Assembly (NCBI GenBank): GCA_016191285.1
Contig: JACPPA010000019.1
Span: 1-64,000, forward strand
From: Gammaproteobacteria bacterium
GTDB lineage: Bacteria > Pseudomonadota > Gammaproteobacteria > Ga0077536
Length of the DNA stretch: 64,000 nucleotides
Direction: 5' to 3'
The translations under genes were made by a program, and so were the position numbers. This document shows positions 15,859 to 24,237 of this stretch, piece by piece (positions within the stretch are counted from its first letter, which is position 1; each line of letters begins with the position of its first letter). The notes beneath the pieces were generated by a model, which was not told where the DNA came from, searched no databases, and saw only the letters and a program-made list of their open reading frames with translations.

Positions 15859-17949
15859 CTAGGCCACCGCGACGCCTTCGGGCTCCGCCACATGGGGAAA
15901 CTCGCAGGTTCGAATCTGTGACGTCACGCGAATGCGGGTGACGAGCTTCGTCAGTCCCGCAAGTCCGCTGCTCCAGACCCTAAACGCCGATTCCAGTTCG
16001 CGCGCACCTTCCTCACTTAAACGAAACGTCATCGCGCGCCGCTTGCCGTTACGATAATTGGAAGTCTCGTGTGGAAAGCCATCCGCGATCCAGCGCGGAA
16101 TGTCGAAATTCAGGGTCGTGCTCACGGGTCGGAGTACCTCGTCCAAGCTGTCGCCCGAGGCGTGCTTGCATTCGACGTACGAATGAAAGTCGTTCCACAG
16201 CTGGTTGAAGTCGGGATAGCGCTCCGCCGCGCCCGCCGCGAGCACCAATTGCCTAGTCGCTTCCAGCGCCGCGGCGCATATAGCCTTCCACACGAAGAAG
16301 GAGGCCTTGGCCCGGTACTTGTACATGAGGTTATCGCCGATCTCGGCTCGGCCCAGGCGCTCGAAGTTATCGGGGTGAGCATAGAAGGCCTCGCACGATT
16401 CTCGAGTCTCGAACAGCTCCCCCACCGTCTCGCCTACGAAGCCGTCGAGCAGCTCGCGGATCGGGTCAGAAGTCGCCGTCTCCAGGGCTCGCAACATCTC
16501 CTGCAGCCATTTTGACGGCTTGATATCCATCTCTGCGGCAAAGGCCACGACATCGGCGAACCATGAGTCATTCCAGAACACGCTGAAGGTCATGTGATGC
16601 TTGCGGCATTCGACGTAATCGTCGAATGGCAAAGTGTCCGAGCCGACGATGATCTCTTCGATATCGAACACCTTCTCGCCACCATAGATTCCGTAGTTCT
16701 TCGGCAGCACTCTGAAGCGGGTGAGAAATTGGTACCGCTCGCGAACCTCGACAGTCTCCAGGTCGGATCCCTTGAGCACCATGGCCTGGAAACAATGGGC
16801 CTGGTCGGTGCCCGCGTCGATGAGCTGGTAGAGCCCGCGCAAGTGTGACTTCTTGGTCTCGCCGGGCAAGCCGAGAATCAGGTCAGAGTTCGAACGAAGA
16901 CCACGCCCACGCACGTGCACCATGATCTTCTGATACGCGTCCAGCTTGATATTGGAGCGGTCGATGTTGCGCAAGACCTCGTCGTCTAGCGACTGCACGG
17001 CCTGATAAAGGACCAGCGCGCCGTTGACTTTCTCCAGGCATTCGATGATGCGCTCGGGCTTGTTCTTGCCAGTGGTTGCGTCGATGAACGTGGGCCAGCC
17101 GTAACGCTTCTGCATCTGACCGATCATCTCGGCGATCGCGACGTCGCGGCTATACATTCCAAAGTTGGGATCGGCTATGCGCAGAGTGCCCATCTCGGGT
17201 GAGCGCTCGTGGATGGTGCGCGCGATGTACTCGATCTCCGCGCGCAGGCGCTCGAGATCGAAATGCGTGACCTTGTTGTAGAACTCGGTGCCCTGGACAC
17301 AGAACTTGCATTTAAATGGGCAGCCGCGGTTGGTCTCCAACATCGGCGCTAGACGGCCATCGAAGAACTCGTCCATCGCCCCGCTCAGATACGGCGAAAC
17401 GATATCGTCCAAGGAACGCAATCGTGCACGCGTTTCGCTACGGACCAGTTCACCGTTGCGCCTATACACGCTCGATGGCAGTTCGCGCTCCATCAGGCGA
17501 GCGATCGACCGGCCAGAGTCGACGAAGGCATCGACAATTTCGGCCGCGGTGAAATCCGCCTCGCCGTGAATGTAGAGGTCAATCTCCGGGTGCGTCGCGA
17601 CATATTCAAGCTGGCGCACCGGTTCCTTGGAAATGTTTGGTCCACCCATAATCGCCAAGACATCTGGGTTGTATTTCTTGACCCTTCGCAGAAAAAAATG
17701 CCCGAGCGACTCGTTCCACATGTAGTTGCCGACCATGAGCACGTGTGGCGGGCGGGCTTCGATCGCTTGCAGGAGCACGTCTGGATAGGCGAAGATCCGG
17801 ACTTGAACATCACGAGCGGCGAACTTCTCGTCCATGACGGCTTTGATGTAGCCGACACCGAGAGGCATGGCGTCCACGGACACGACGCCACTATAGTTGT
17901 GTCGAAGATCCGCCGCGTAGACGATTGTCCCGGGGTTCGTGTTCTTCAT
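15859..17949 (-). CDS. Cobalamin-binding-type radical SAM protein, paralogue B
   Basis: A 696-residue protein. The ATG at 17949 follows GAGGCAGGA and aligns with the start of paralogue A; the longer open frame to 18225 is not supported. The layout is the same as in paralogue A: a B12-type domain (AADLRHNYSGVVSVDAMPLG, MGGPNISKEP, IHGEADFTAAEI), then Cys210, Cys214 and Cys217 in NRGCPFKCKFCVQG, LRIADPNFGMYSRD, LILGLPGETKKSHL, and an unrecognised C-terminal extension. The two proteins agree nearly throughout, so they arose by tandem duplication and both keep the cluster cysteines. Different substrates or successive steps on one substrate are both possible. Confidence 0.85.
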   Translation of the reverse strand: MKNTNPGTIVYAADLRHNYSGVVSVDAMPLGVGYIKAVMDEKFAARDVQVRIFAYPDVLLQAIEARPPHVLMVGNYMWNESLGHFFLRRVKKYNPDVLAIMGGPNISKEPVRQLEYVATHPEIDLYIHGEADFTAAEIVDAFVDSGRSIARLMERELPSSVYRRNGELVRSETRARLRSLDDIVSPYLSGAMDEFFDGRLAPMLETNRGCPFKCKFCVQGTEFYNKVTHFDLERLRAEIEYIARTIHERSPEMGTLRIADPNFGMYSRDVAIAEMIGQMQKRYGWPTFIDATTGKNKPERIIECLEKVNGALVLYQAVQSLDDEVLRNIDRSNIKLDAYQKIMVHVRGRGLRSNSDLILGLPGETKKSHLRGLYQLIDAGTDQAHCFQAMVLKGSDLETVEVRERYQFLTRFRVLPKNYGIYGGEKVFDIEEIIVGSDTLPFDDYVECRKHHMTFSVFWNDSWFADVVAFAAEMDIKPSKWLQEMLRALETATSDPIRELLDGFVGETVGELFETRESCEAFYAHPDNFERLGRAEIGDNLMYKYRAKASFFVWKAICAAALEATRQLVLAAGAAERYPDFNQLWNDFHSYVECKHASGDSLDEVLRPVSTTLNFDIPRWIADGFPHETSNYRNGKRRAMTFRLSEEGARELESAFRVWSSGLAGLTKLVTRIRVTSQIRTCEFPHVAEPEGVAVA

Positions 17950-18341
17950 TCCTGCCTCGTTCAGATTAGTCCCAAACCAACCCCTCACTGCATCGGGAGC
18001 CGGCCCTCGCGAGATCTGATTGTAACGAAGAACCGCCTGCGAGAATGTAACGGTTCGATAACTGTTTCGAATTCCGCCAAAGCCGCCAAGACAGTCTAAG
18101 GAAACGCTGAAAAAGTCCCTCCTGGACTTTGCAGAGATCGGCAGTAGTACGCTAAAGATTGTCGCGAGCCGGGGCCTACAAGATTTCGGAGGGAATCTGG
18201 AGATGGGTTCCGGTGCGCGGCGCACCTGTTTTGTGTAGCGCGCAGCTTGCGCCGCCTGGATTCGGAGTCGCCCCGACGACCAAACTCAAGCCGCACACGA
18301 TCAAGCGCACCGGCGGTGGGAGGGCGAGAATTCTCCGTTTG
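17950..18341. other. Intergenic region, no gene seen
   Basis: About 390 bp without a supportable gene. It contains an IS-end-like sequence at 18096-18118 described separately. Open frames through it lack ribosome binding sites. Confidence 0.5.
18096..18118 (+). mobile_element. IS5-like terminal sequence remnant
   Basis: CTAA is followed by GGAAACGCTGAAAAAGTCC, which resembles the terminal inverted repeat of IS5-family elements adjoining a YTAR-type target. No transposase and no opposite end are present, so at most this is a solo end or an excision scar. The identification is from memory and weak. Confidence 0.22.
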
Positions 18342-18677
18342 TCAGAGAAGATGCGGCATACGCAGACGAGCGACGGCCCCCTGCGGGTGAAGTTTCACGA
18401 CATCGTCGAACGTCTCGTAAACGCCATCGAGTTCGGCGATATTTTTGGTTTCGGTTTGCCTCGCCCCCGTAGTCAGGCCGCGTGCCGGTGTTCCGTTACC
18501 GGATGCTCGTCTGAGCTCGCCGTTGCCTGCGGCAAATCCCGCCGCGCCAGAAAAAATGACTGCGGCCAAACTCAGGGTGACGCCACGAGCAAATGGCGAA
18601 GCCATGACCGTCAGCAAGGCGAGAATTATTAAAAGCCATGCCAAAGACGAGCGAGACGGCGCATATGATCGGAGCAT
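18342..18677 (-). CDS. Small hypothetical membrane protein
   Basis: A 111-residue protein with an unusually clear start: GGAGG lies four bases before the ATG at 18677. Residues about 11-48 are hydrophobic (SLAWLLIILALLTVMASPF, then GVTLSLAAVIFSGAAGFAAG) and could form two membrane helices or a signal peptide plus one helix. The remainder is polar (RGLTTGARQTETKNIAE, YETFDDVVKLHPQ) and probably faces the periplasm or cytoplasm. It lies between the radical SAM paralogues and the acyltransferases, on the same strand. I recognise no family. It could be a small EPS-locus accessory protein. Confidence 0.5.
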   Translation of the reverse strand: MLRSYAPSRSSLAWLLIILALLTVMASPFARGVTLSLAAVIFSGAAGFAAGNGELRRASGNGTPARGLTTGARQTETKNIAELDGVYETFDDVVKLHPQGAVARLRMPHLL

Positions 18678-18839
18678 ATAACCTCCAGGGCAGGGTGAAA
18701 TTTCGCGGACACTCGAAGCCGGTATCGGCTATCCGGTTCTAGCGCTTTAGCTGGAATACTGCGGAAACTGCGAACCAGTGCCTGTTTCGACGCTATAGGC
18801 GAATTGTGAGACGCGACAGCCGGGGCGACGTTTACCTGA

Positions 18840-19499
18840 CTACTTGCCGGCGCGCGACAAACCGGCGCTTCCGGCGTGAGATCGCCGCTGAACGCGAACG
18901 CGGCTAGCGTCGGTTAATACCTTTGAACCAGTAGCGACGTCCATCGTCACCATGGCGCGAAAACTGATTTCTACGTCGTCTCCAATCTCTACTGGACCGA
19001 TGATCGCGGCATCCGCACCCAGATGCACCCGGTCGCCGATTGTTGGCGCCCGGGCGAGCCCACCGCCCACCGGCACATCGTCCGCGGTGCAAGTGGCATA
19101 GGCATATAAGGTCAGATCCCGGCCCGCCACGGCATGGAAATGGAGACCAGCAGGGTGCCGAATTGACCAGCCTCCGGCGACGCAGCTTGCGGGAGAAATC
19201 GTGGTCTTGAATACCAGACGGTTGCAGGCGGCGAGCAGTCCCGGCAATAACGGCATCCGGTTGGCTCGCGCCCAGTGGGCCAACCGGTGAATCACCAGAC
19301 AGGCGACTGCGGGATCCAGCAGCGCGCTCACACATCGCCGTGGCGTGACTGCGCGCTTCGAGTCGATTTCCGCTCGGTCCCAATAGCGGCGAATGTCTTG
19401 CTCGAGTTCGGCCACCACATTCGCCAAGTGGCGATGCCCGCGCTCTACACAAATGCGCAACTCCCGCCTCGCGAGCGAGTTCACTGTCGGCCGGGTCAC
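18840..19499 (-). CDS. Left-handed beta-helix acyltransferase, serine acetyltransferase-like (copy 1)
   Basis: A 219-residue protein. The N-terminal half is helical (LEQDIRRYWDR, VACLVIHRLAHWARANRMP), as in serine acetyltransferases. The C-terminal half carries hexapeptide turns, including PTIGDRVHLGADAAIIGPVEIGDDVEI and SFRAMVTMDVATGS. Translation starts at a GTG that directly follows the TAA of the upstream gene, so the pair is coupled. In an EPS locus the likely task is O-acetylation of a sugar with acetyl-CoA; a cysE role is less likely because two diverged copies lie together here. The usual catalytic His of the hexapeptide domain is not obvious in the sequence. Confidence 0.7.
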   Translation of the reverse strand: MTRPTVNSLARRELRICVERGHRHLANVVAELEQDIRRYWDRAEIDSKRAVTPRRCVSALLDPAVACLVIHRLAHWARANRMPLLPGLLAACNRLVFKTTISPASCVAGGWSIRHPAGLHFHAVAGRDLTLYAYATCTADDVPVGGGLARAPTIGDRVHLGADAAIIGPVEIGDDVEISFRAMVTMDVATGSKVLTDASRVRVQRRSHAGSAGLSRAGK

Positions 19500-20069
19500 T
19501 TAGCGCGCGCGGCGGCTGACACGAACGCGTGGCGTCGATGGCTCGACCACGCTGTCGTCCGGCACGTCCTTGCGCACCACACAACCAGGCGCAATGGTGA
19601 CGTTGTTGCCGACGCGCAATGCTCCGAGCACACCAGCATGAGCGCCAATGGTCACGTTGTCGCCGACCACGGGCAGACCGGGACCGGCTCCTCTATCCTC
19701 GACACTCCCCATCTCGCCGCCAAGGCCGGCCAGCGTGCCCACGGAAAAATTCCGGCCAGCCTTGCCACAGACGGTGACGGCAACTGGGGCAGTCACCAGC
19801 CACCCGCCCCCGATGTCCGAACTCGGTGGGAGATCGGCGCCGGTGACGACCAGATTGAGGTGATAAACCAGACGTGCAATCCTTCTGTGTCCGCAGCAGT
19901 GAAGCCAGTGCGCCCAACGTTGTAGCCACACGCATAGGTAGCGGGTTTCGAGGAGCAGGCACAGAGGTTCGCTTTGATGGTACTCGCGAAGCCAGCCACG
20001 CAGCCGGGTCCGATCGGCGGCCAACCGACCACGCGTGGTCGCGAGATCGATCGGTGTCACTTGCGTCAT
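19500..20069 (-). CDS. Left-handed beta-helix acyltransferase, serine acetyltransferase-like (copy 2)
   Basis: A 189-residue protein. The start at 20069 is chosen because its ATG overlaps the TGA of the upstream polymerase/ligase gene (ATGA), a coupling signal. The N-terminal helical part contains LREYHQSEPLCLLLETR. The C-terminal hexapeptide part contains GLPVVGDNVTIGAHAGVLGALRVGNNVTIAPGCVV, the classical left-handed beta-helix pattern ending in a KDVP loop. It is paralogous in layout to copy 1 but diverged. It probably acetylates a sugar of the polysaccharide. Acceptor and acyl donor are not visible. Confidence 0.75.
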   Translation of the reverse strand: MTQVTPIDLATTRGRLAADRTRLRGWLREYHQSEPLCLLLETRYLCVWLQRWAHWLHCCGHRRIARLVYHLNLVVTGADLPPSSDIGGGWLVTAPVAVTVCGKAGRNFSVGTLAGLGGEMGSVEDRGAGPGLPVVGDNVTIGAHAGVLGALRVGNNVTIAPGCVVRKDVPDDSVVEPSTPRVRVSRRAR

Positions 20070-21739
20070 TGCCCGAGCCAGCCCCGCCGAGTATCGGTTG
20101 CGGGGGAACGCGTGACCATCCAGACGCGCGCGAAGCAACCAGGGTCATCGCGCGCCACGCAGGCATGCGCGGCGCGCGCGGCGCTGCTCTCATGCGTGCG
20201 TCGCCAGTATCCGATGGCCAGAATCAATGCGACGACGAACCAGAACATGCGCCCCCCAACTTCCATACGAACGAAAAAACTCACCAGACCGTCGAGCATG
20301 ACGGCGCCGAACCCACTCAGCAGACCGACGTTCATTGCATGCAGAAATCCGTCCTTCAGCTTCAGATTGTTGAGTCCGACGAACAGAACCTGCAGATGAA
20401 TGAGGACGAACACCGCCATTCCCACGGTGCCCTGCTCGGCCCAGGTCAACAGCCAGGTGCTGTGCACCACGGGAACATTCTCGCCATAGAAGCCCGTCAT
20501 GCCCTCATAGGTCCTGAAGCGAGTGTAGGGCGGTTGCGCAAAGACGTAGCTGTTGAGGCCAAGGCCGAATATAGGCTTGTCCAAGATGATGCGTTTGGCG
20601 GTCTCCACGAACTCCATCCGCGAGCGCCACGATTCCGGATCACTGTACTGAATACGCTCGATGATCTTAGGACTGGCGGCAAGTCCCACCACGCCTATCA
20701 GACTGATAACCACCGCCCGCGCGATGAGGAATCGACGCCGCGATGATCGATGCAGGAAGCCGAGCGTCAGCGTGCCGACAAGCGCCGCCGCAAAGCAAAT
20801 CCAGCCACTTCTCGAGAGTGTGAGTAAAAGGCCAACCTGTCCCGCGATCAGTATGCAGACGAACAGGCCCTTCAACAGCATGCCGATCGGCGAGAACAAC
20901 AATGCGACACCGAGCGGCATGATGAGCGCTAGATAACCCGCGAACTGGTTTGGGTGCCCCATCAGTCCGCCGGGCCGGCGAATCACGAAATCGCCTTTTA
21001 GGGTGGCTTGGCCCAACTCTTCGACATTCTTCTCCGTTTCCTCGCCGACGAACTCCAGCCCGAACTGCGACCCGGACGCATACGAGGCGACCGAGAAGAC
21101 ACTCTGAATCAGCACGCCAAGCAAGAGCGCGAATGCGACATGCAGGAACTGCTTCCTGCGCTTTAGCTCGTTGATCAACACCAGCAATAAGATCAGATAT
21201 TTGGACATCCGCACCATTTCGTGCGCGGCCGGTGTCTTGAACGGGCCAGTTGCCAAGGTGACCAGGCCAAGCGCGATCATGAACAGCCACAGCTTCGCAA
21301 GCAGCGGTACGCGGTAGCCTTGCAACCGGGCCTTGCGCCAGTCGTTGAACTGATAAGCCGCCAACATGAGAACGAACGGCGCGCCCGCGTCCAACAGGAA
21401 CGACCCAGAACCACCCTGGTGCCCTATCGGCATGAAATTTTTGCCGAGCTTCAAGGGTGCGAACATCACCACCGCATACAGCACGAACAGGCGCCGGTTG
21501 CCGGAGAGCAGAACACCCAAGGCCCCGATCAGCCCGAGAATCAGCCCGACGACGAACTTCATATCGGTGAACGCGAAGGTAGTCGTGACAACTGCAAAGA
21601 GGGCGACGAGAACGGCAACGGCCGCAAGCGTGATGGCGTTGACAACGGGCGAGCGAGCGAACGGCCACAGGGCCTGCGTCGCCCGCGCCCGGCTAAAACT
21701 AGAGAGATTGTAAGACTGTAGCCACCCGCCGGTTGCCAT
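20066..21739 (-). CDS. O-antigen polymerase/ligase-like membrane protein (Wzy/WaaL family)
   Basis: A 557-residue integral membrane protein with about 11-12 hydrophobic segments. The diagnostic Wzy_C region is around residues 290-420: LALIMPLGVALLFSP, LLTLSRSGWICFAAALVG, then a long periplasmic loop with KPIFGLGLNSYVFAQPPYTR and VPVVHSTWLLTWAEQGTVG. It would polymerise undecaprenyl-linked repeats or join them to an acceptor; sequence alone does not separate the two roles. The last 45 residues are polar and Arg-rich and may be cytoplasmic. It starts three bases after the stop of the CpsD-like gene and overlaps the next gene by ATGA, so 24161-18840 is probably one operon. Confidence 0.85.
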   Translation of the reverse strand: MATGGWLQSYNLSSFSRARATQALWPFARSPVVNAITLAAVAVLVALFAVVTTTFAFTDMKFVVGLILGLIGALGVLLSGNRRLFVLYAVVMFAPLKLGKNFMPIGHQGGSGSFLLDAGAPFVLMLAAYQFNDWRKARLQGYRVPLLAKLWLFMIALGLVTLATGPFKTPAAHEMVRMSKYLILLLVLINELKRRKQFLHVAFALLLGVLIQSVFSVASYASGSQFGLEFVGEETEKNVEELGQATLKGDFVIRRPGGLMGHPNQFAGYLALIMPLGVALLFSPIGMLLKGLFVCILIAGQVGLLLTLSRSGWICFAAALVGTLTLGFLHRSSRRRFLIARAVVISLIGVVGLAASPKIIERIQYSDPESWRSRMEFVETAKRIILDKPIFGLGLNSYVFAQPPYTRFRTYEGMTGFYGENVPVVHSTWLLTWAEQGTVGMAVFVLIHLQVLFVGLNNLKLKDGFLHAMNVGLLSGFGAVMLDGLVSFFVRMEVGGRMFWFVVALILAIGYWRRTHESSAARAAHACVARDDPGCFARVWMVTRSPATDTRRGWLGQ

Positions 21740-21742
21740 GGG

Positions 21743-22399
21743 CTAACCCGCGAGGACGAGGCCCACACGCGAGGCGCCGCAATCGAGCAGAATGTCGCGT
21801 GCCTGCTCGATGCGCGAAACCCGGGTCTTCCCTTCAAGGACCACCACCAAAGCTGCCTCGCAGAGCGAAGCGAAGGCGAGCGAACGTCCACCGGATACGA
21901 CGCTGGCACCTTGCACCAAGACGAAATCGGCGGTCTCCGTGGCGATATCGAGGAACGCGCGCAGGCGTTTGGATGGCGCCGATGCCACATAACCGTTCGT
22001 CGGTCGCCCGGCCGGCAACCAGGATACCAGCAGGTTGGTGGTTGGCAACGTCGCTGCGCGAAGTTGCTGTTGCTCGAGCGCATCCTCCTCCAGCAGCTCG
22101 ATGAGACCCGAAGCGAAGGCGTCACCCAGCAATGAGCCAATGCCCTGCCTGCCGAAGGTGCCATCGACCATCAACACGCTCCGCCCATACTCCTCGGCAA
22201 GACTGAGCGCGATCTCGGCACAAGCTTCCACGCCGACTCTGTCATCATCGGCGCCGGCAACGAATATCGCACAGGCGCGATCTTCATTCGCAAGCTGACG
22301 ATCGAGCCTCAATGCAAGCTGACTCGCCGTGCCACGATGTTTGAGATCATCGGCGCGCTGGCCTCCGAGTCCGAGCAAAGACCGCCAACGCCCTACCAT
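21743..22399 (-). CDS. CpsD/CapB-like protein with degenerate P-loop (probable pseudo-kinase)
   Basis: A 218-residue protein of the bacterial tyrosine kinase/ParA fold, placed right after its usual partner, the chain-length regulator. The fold order is visible: first strand CAIFVAGADDDRVGVEACAE, then SVLMVDGTFGRQGIGSLLGD, then NLLVSWLPAGRPTNG, then DFVLVQGASVV. The Walker A sequence, normally GEGKS/GKT, is ADDDRVGVE with no Lys-Ser/Thr, and the second motif reads VDGT in place of the usual DAD. ATP binding and kinase activity are therefore unlikely. No Tyr cluster is present at the C-terminus, which ends VGLVLAG. It may act as a structural partner only. GGAGG lies before the ATG. Confidence 0.75.
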   Translation of the reverse strand: MVGRWRSLLGLGGQRADDLKHRGTASQLALRLDRQLANEDRACAIFVAGADDDRVGVEACAEIALSLAEEYGRSVLMVDGTFGRQGIGSLLGDAFASGLIELLEEDALEQQQLRAATLPTTNLLVSWLPAGRPTNGYVASAPSKRLRAFLDIATETADFVLVQGASVVSGGRSLAFASLCEAALVVVLEGKTRVSRIEQARDILLDCGASRVGLVLAG

Positions 22400-22439
22400 C
22401 AGTGCACGCCTCCGGCGAGGGTGAAATGTCTCGCGCCGC

Positions 22440-24161
22440 TCATGACCCGCGCAACCTGTCGATCGCGCGCTGCGGGGCGGGGTGGGAATGGGAGTACCCG
22501 AGCGCCGATCCGGCGCGAGAAGAATCGTCGATCTCGATGGTTCCGAAAACTGGTAGATCCTGGCGTAAGGCGAGCCGGTCGCGGGTCACGACATTGGAGA
22601 TCATGTCGAGGAACAATCCAAGCCCGATCCCTGTGAGGACCCCGACCAGGATAGCCACCATCATGAACAACTTCTCTTTTGGCCAGACCGGCTTGGCAGG
22701 CGGGAGCGAGTAGTCGATGATCTTGAACGTCGATGGCGCGCTTAGGGCAGTGGCGAGCGAGACTTCGGCCATCATGAGGCGCTCCCTCAGCAGCTTGTGG
22801 CGAGTCCCACTGGTGTTGAGGTCTTGCTGCAACAGGGCGCTCTCAGCTTTCAGCTTCGGCAGCGCCGCGAGCTGTGCGCCGATCTTGGCGTATGTCCCCC
22901 GTCTCGTTGCGAGCTCAGCCTCGGTTCCGGCCATCGACTTCAAGAGATCTTGCCGCGTTTGGCGCAGCCGCAGGTGGTTCTCGTTCTTGGCTCGCGTCGT
23001 AGCGTGCTTGCGCTCGTCCGGCTCGGCGTCGATCGCGGCGCGGGTCTCCGCAATCAACGCCTTTAGCTCGCGGACCTCGGGCGAGTCTTCATGCATGCGG
23101 GTCAAGGTCTGACGCAGGTTGTTATTAAGCTCAAAGAGATGTGCACGCATCTGCTCTTTGACTCCGCTTGCCTGTACAGTGCTGCTCAGCTCGAGTTCCT
23201 CCGGCTCCTTGGTGAGCTCCGCCGTAACCACCTCCATGGCTTGCCTCTGGCTCGAGAGCTGGGCCTCCAGTTTCGCCAGCCCGAGGCCCAGCTCAACCCA
23301 CTGCCCCATCAATACTTCGTCCTTCTGGAAACCGAGCAGTAACGCGTTTCGGGTCTCGAATTCCTCGATCGCCCGTTGCGATCGAATAAGTCCCTGTCTT
23401 GCCTTCTCAACTTCTTGGCCCAGCGACTTATATGACTCCCGTGCCTCTTCCGCGAACTGGCGACGCCGATCGGCGATAAACTCGTCGATCAGGGTATTCG
23501 CATACTCGGCCACCCGCGGCGACGGGCCTTGCACGATCAAATTACCGACATGAGTACCCGGAATTGGGGTAAGGCTTGCTCCAGCCCGGAAATCACGCAC
23601 CGTCCTCGCGAGTTCCTTCATTCCCGGGCTCAACGCATAAGGATTGGGCTCCTTCGGAAAAAACCATTCCTTGATTCGACGGTACTGGTTACCGATCCAG
23701 GACTGTTCCCACAAGTACAGCGTATGTTCGAGCGGAGGATGATAGACGTCGTCATAGCTTAGCTTGAGCTTTTCCACCACTTTGCGCACGACCGGGAATG
23801 CAGTCGCCAACTCGATATCCGAGTCGAGATCGTTCTTGCGGAATGTCGACCAGAGCTTATAGTACTCCTCTCTGACCACATCCTTGTCGCTCTCCGCGAG
23901 TACCATCACCTTGGCTTCGTATACTGGCGGGTAGAGTTTGAAATAGGCTTGCATCAGTCCCGCCGACGCGAGGCCGCAGAGCAAGATGAGGAGCTTGTGC
24001 CCGCGGATACACGCGAGCAATTGATGCAAGGCGCCGCGGACGTCGAAATCGTCAAGATCGTTTGCCGGACGCGCATCGTAGGTCACTCCCGATAGGCTGC
24101 CGCGCGAACCTGGTGTGCCAGGTGGCCTCGCGGGTTCAGGCACTAGGTGGTGATCGGTCAT
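22440..24161 (-). CDS. Polysaccharide co-polymerase / chain-length regulator (Wzz-GNVR type)
   Basis: A 573-residue inner-membrane protein. A cytoplasmic N-terminus of about 50 residues precedes TM1 (LLILLCGLASAGLMQAYFKL). A large periplasmic part with long coiled coils follows (about 235-420, e.g. EVEKARQGLIRSQRAIEEFE, LFELNNNLRQTLTRMHEDSP). The conserved Pro-rich segment PPAKPVWPKEKL leads into TM2 (LFMMVAILVGVLTGIGLGLF). There is no fused kinase domain; the separate gene at 21743 takes that place. The family sets chain length and docks with the outer-membrane exporter, here 2544-3305. GGAAAG lies before the ATG. It is first in the probable operon running to 18840. Confidence 0.85.
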   Translation of the reverse strand: MTDHHLVPEPARPPGTPGSRGSLSGVTYDARPANDLDDFDVRGALHQLLACIRGHKLLILLCGLASAGLMQAYFKLYPPVYEAKVMVLAESDKDVVREEYYKLWSTFRKNDLDSDIELATAFPVVRKVVEKLKLSYDDVYHPPLEHTLYLWEQSWIGNQYRRIKEWFFPKEPNPYALSPGMKELARTVRDFRAGASLTPIPGTHVGNLIVQGPSPRVAEYANTLIDEFIADRRRQFAEEARESYKSLGQEVEKARQGLIRSQRAIEEFETRNALLLGFQKDEVLMGQWVELGLGLAKLEAQLSSQRQAMEVVTAELTKEPEELELSSTVQASGVKEQMRAHLFELNNNLRQTLTRMHEDSPEVRELKALIAETRAAIDAEPDERKHATTRAKNENHLRLRQTRQDLLKSMAGTEAELATRRGTYAKIGAQLAALPKLKAESALLQQDLNTSGTRHKLLRERLMMAEVSLATALSAPSTFKIIDYSLPPAKPVWPKEKLFMMVAILVGVLTGIGLGLFLDMISNVVTRDRLALRQDLPVFGTIEIDDSSRAGSALGYSHSHPAPQRAIDRLRGS

Positions 24162-24237
24162 CGTTGCTTTCCACGATTCGAGTTTGCGGCAGGCACGAAA
24201 CCGCCCGCCAAAGTCGTTGTGCCCGGCGCTCCATGTT

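Noticed and set aside
15900-15925. GGTTCGAATC, the T-arm motif of tRNA genes
   Set aside because: It lies within the coding end of the radical SAM gene and no acceptor, D or anticodon arm can be folded around it.
17950-18225. N-terminal extension of radical SAM paralogue B
   Set aside because: The extension runs through the IS-end-like sequence and has no binding site, while the ATG at 17949 has one and aligns with paralogue A.
18840-19499. cysE (serine acetyltransferase for cysteine synthesis)
   Set aside because: The family resemblance is real, but the gene is coupled to a diverged paralogue and a polysaccharide polymerase, so an EPS acyltransferase is more likely.
20667-21668. 333-residue open frame on the minus strand
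   Set aside because: It is in another frame of the polymerase/ligase gene, which has membrane segments and family motifs; this frame is Arg-rich without motifs.
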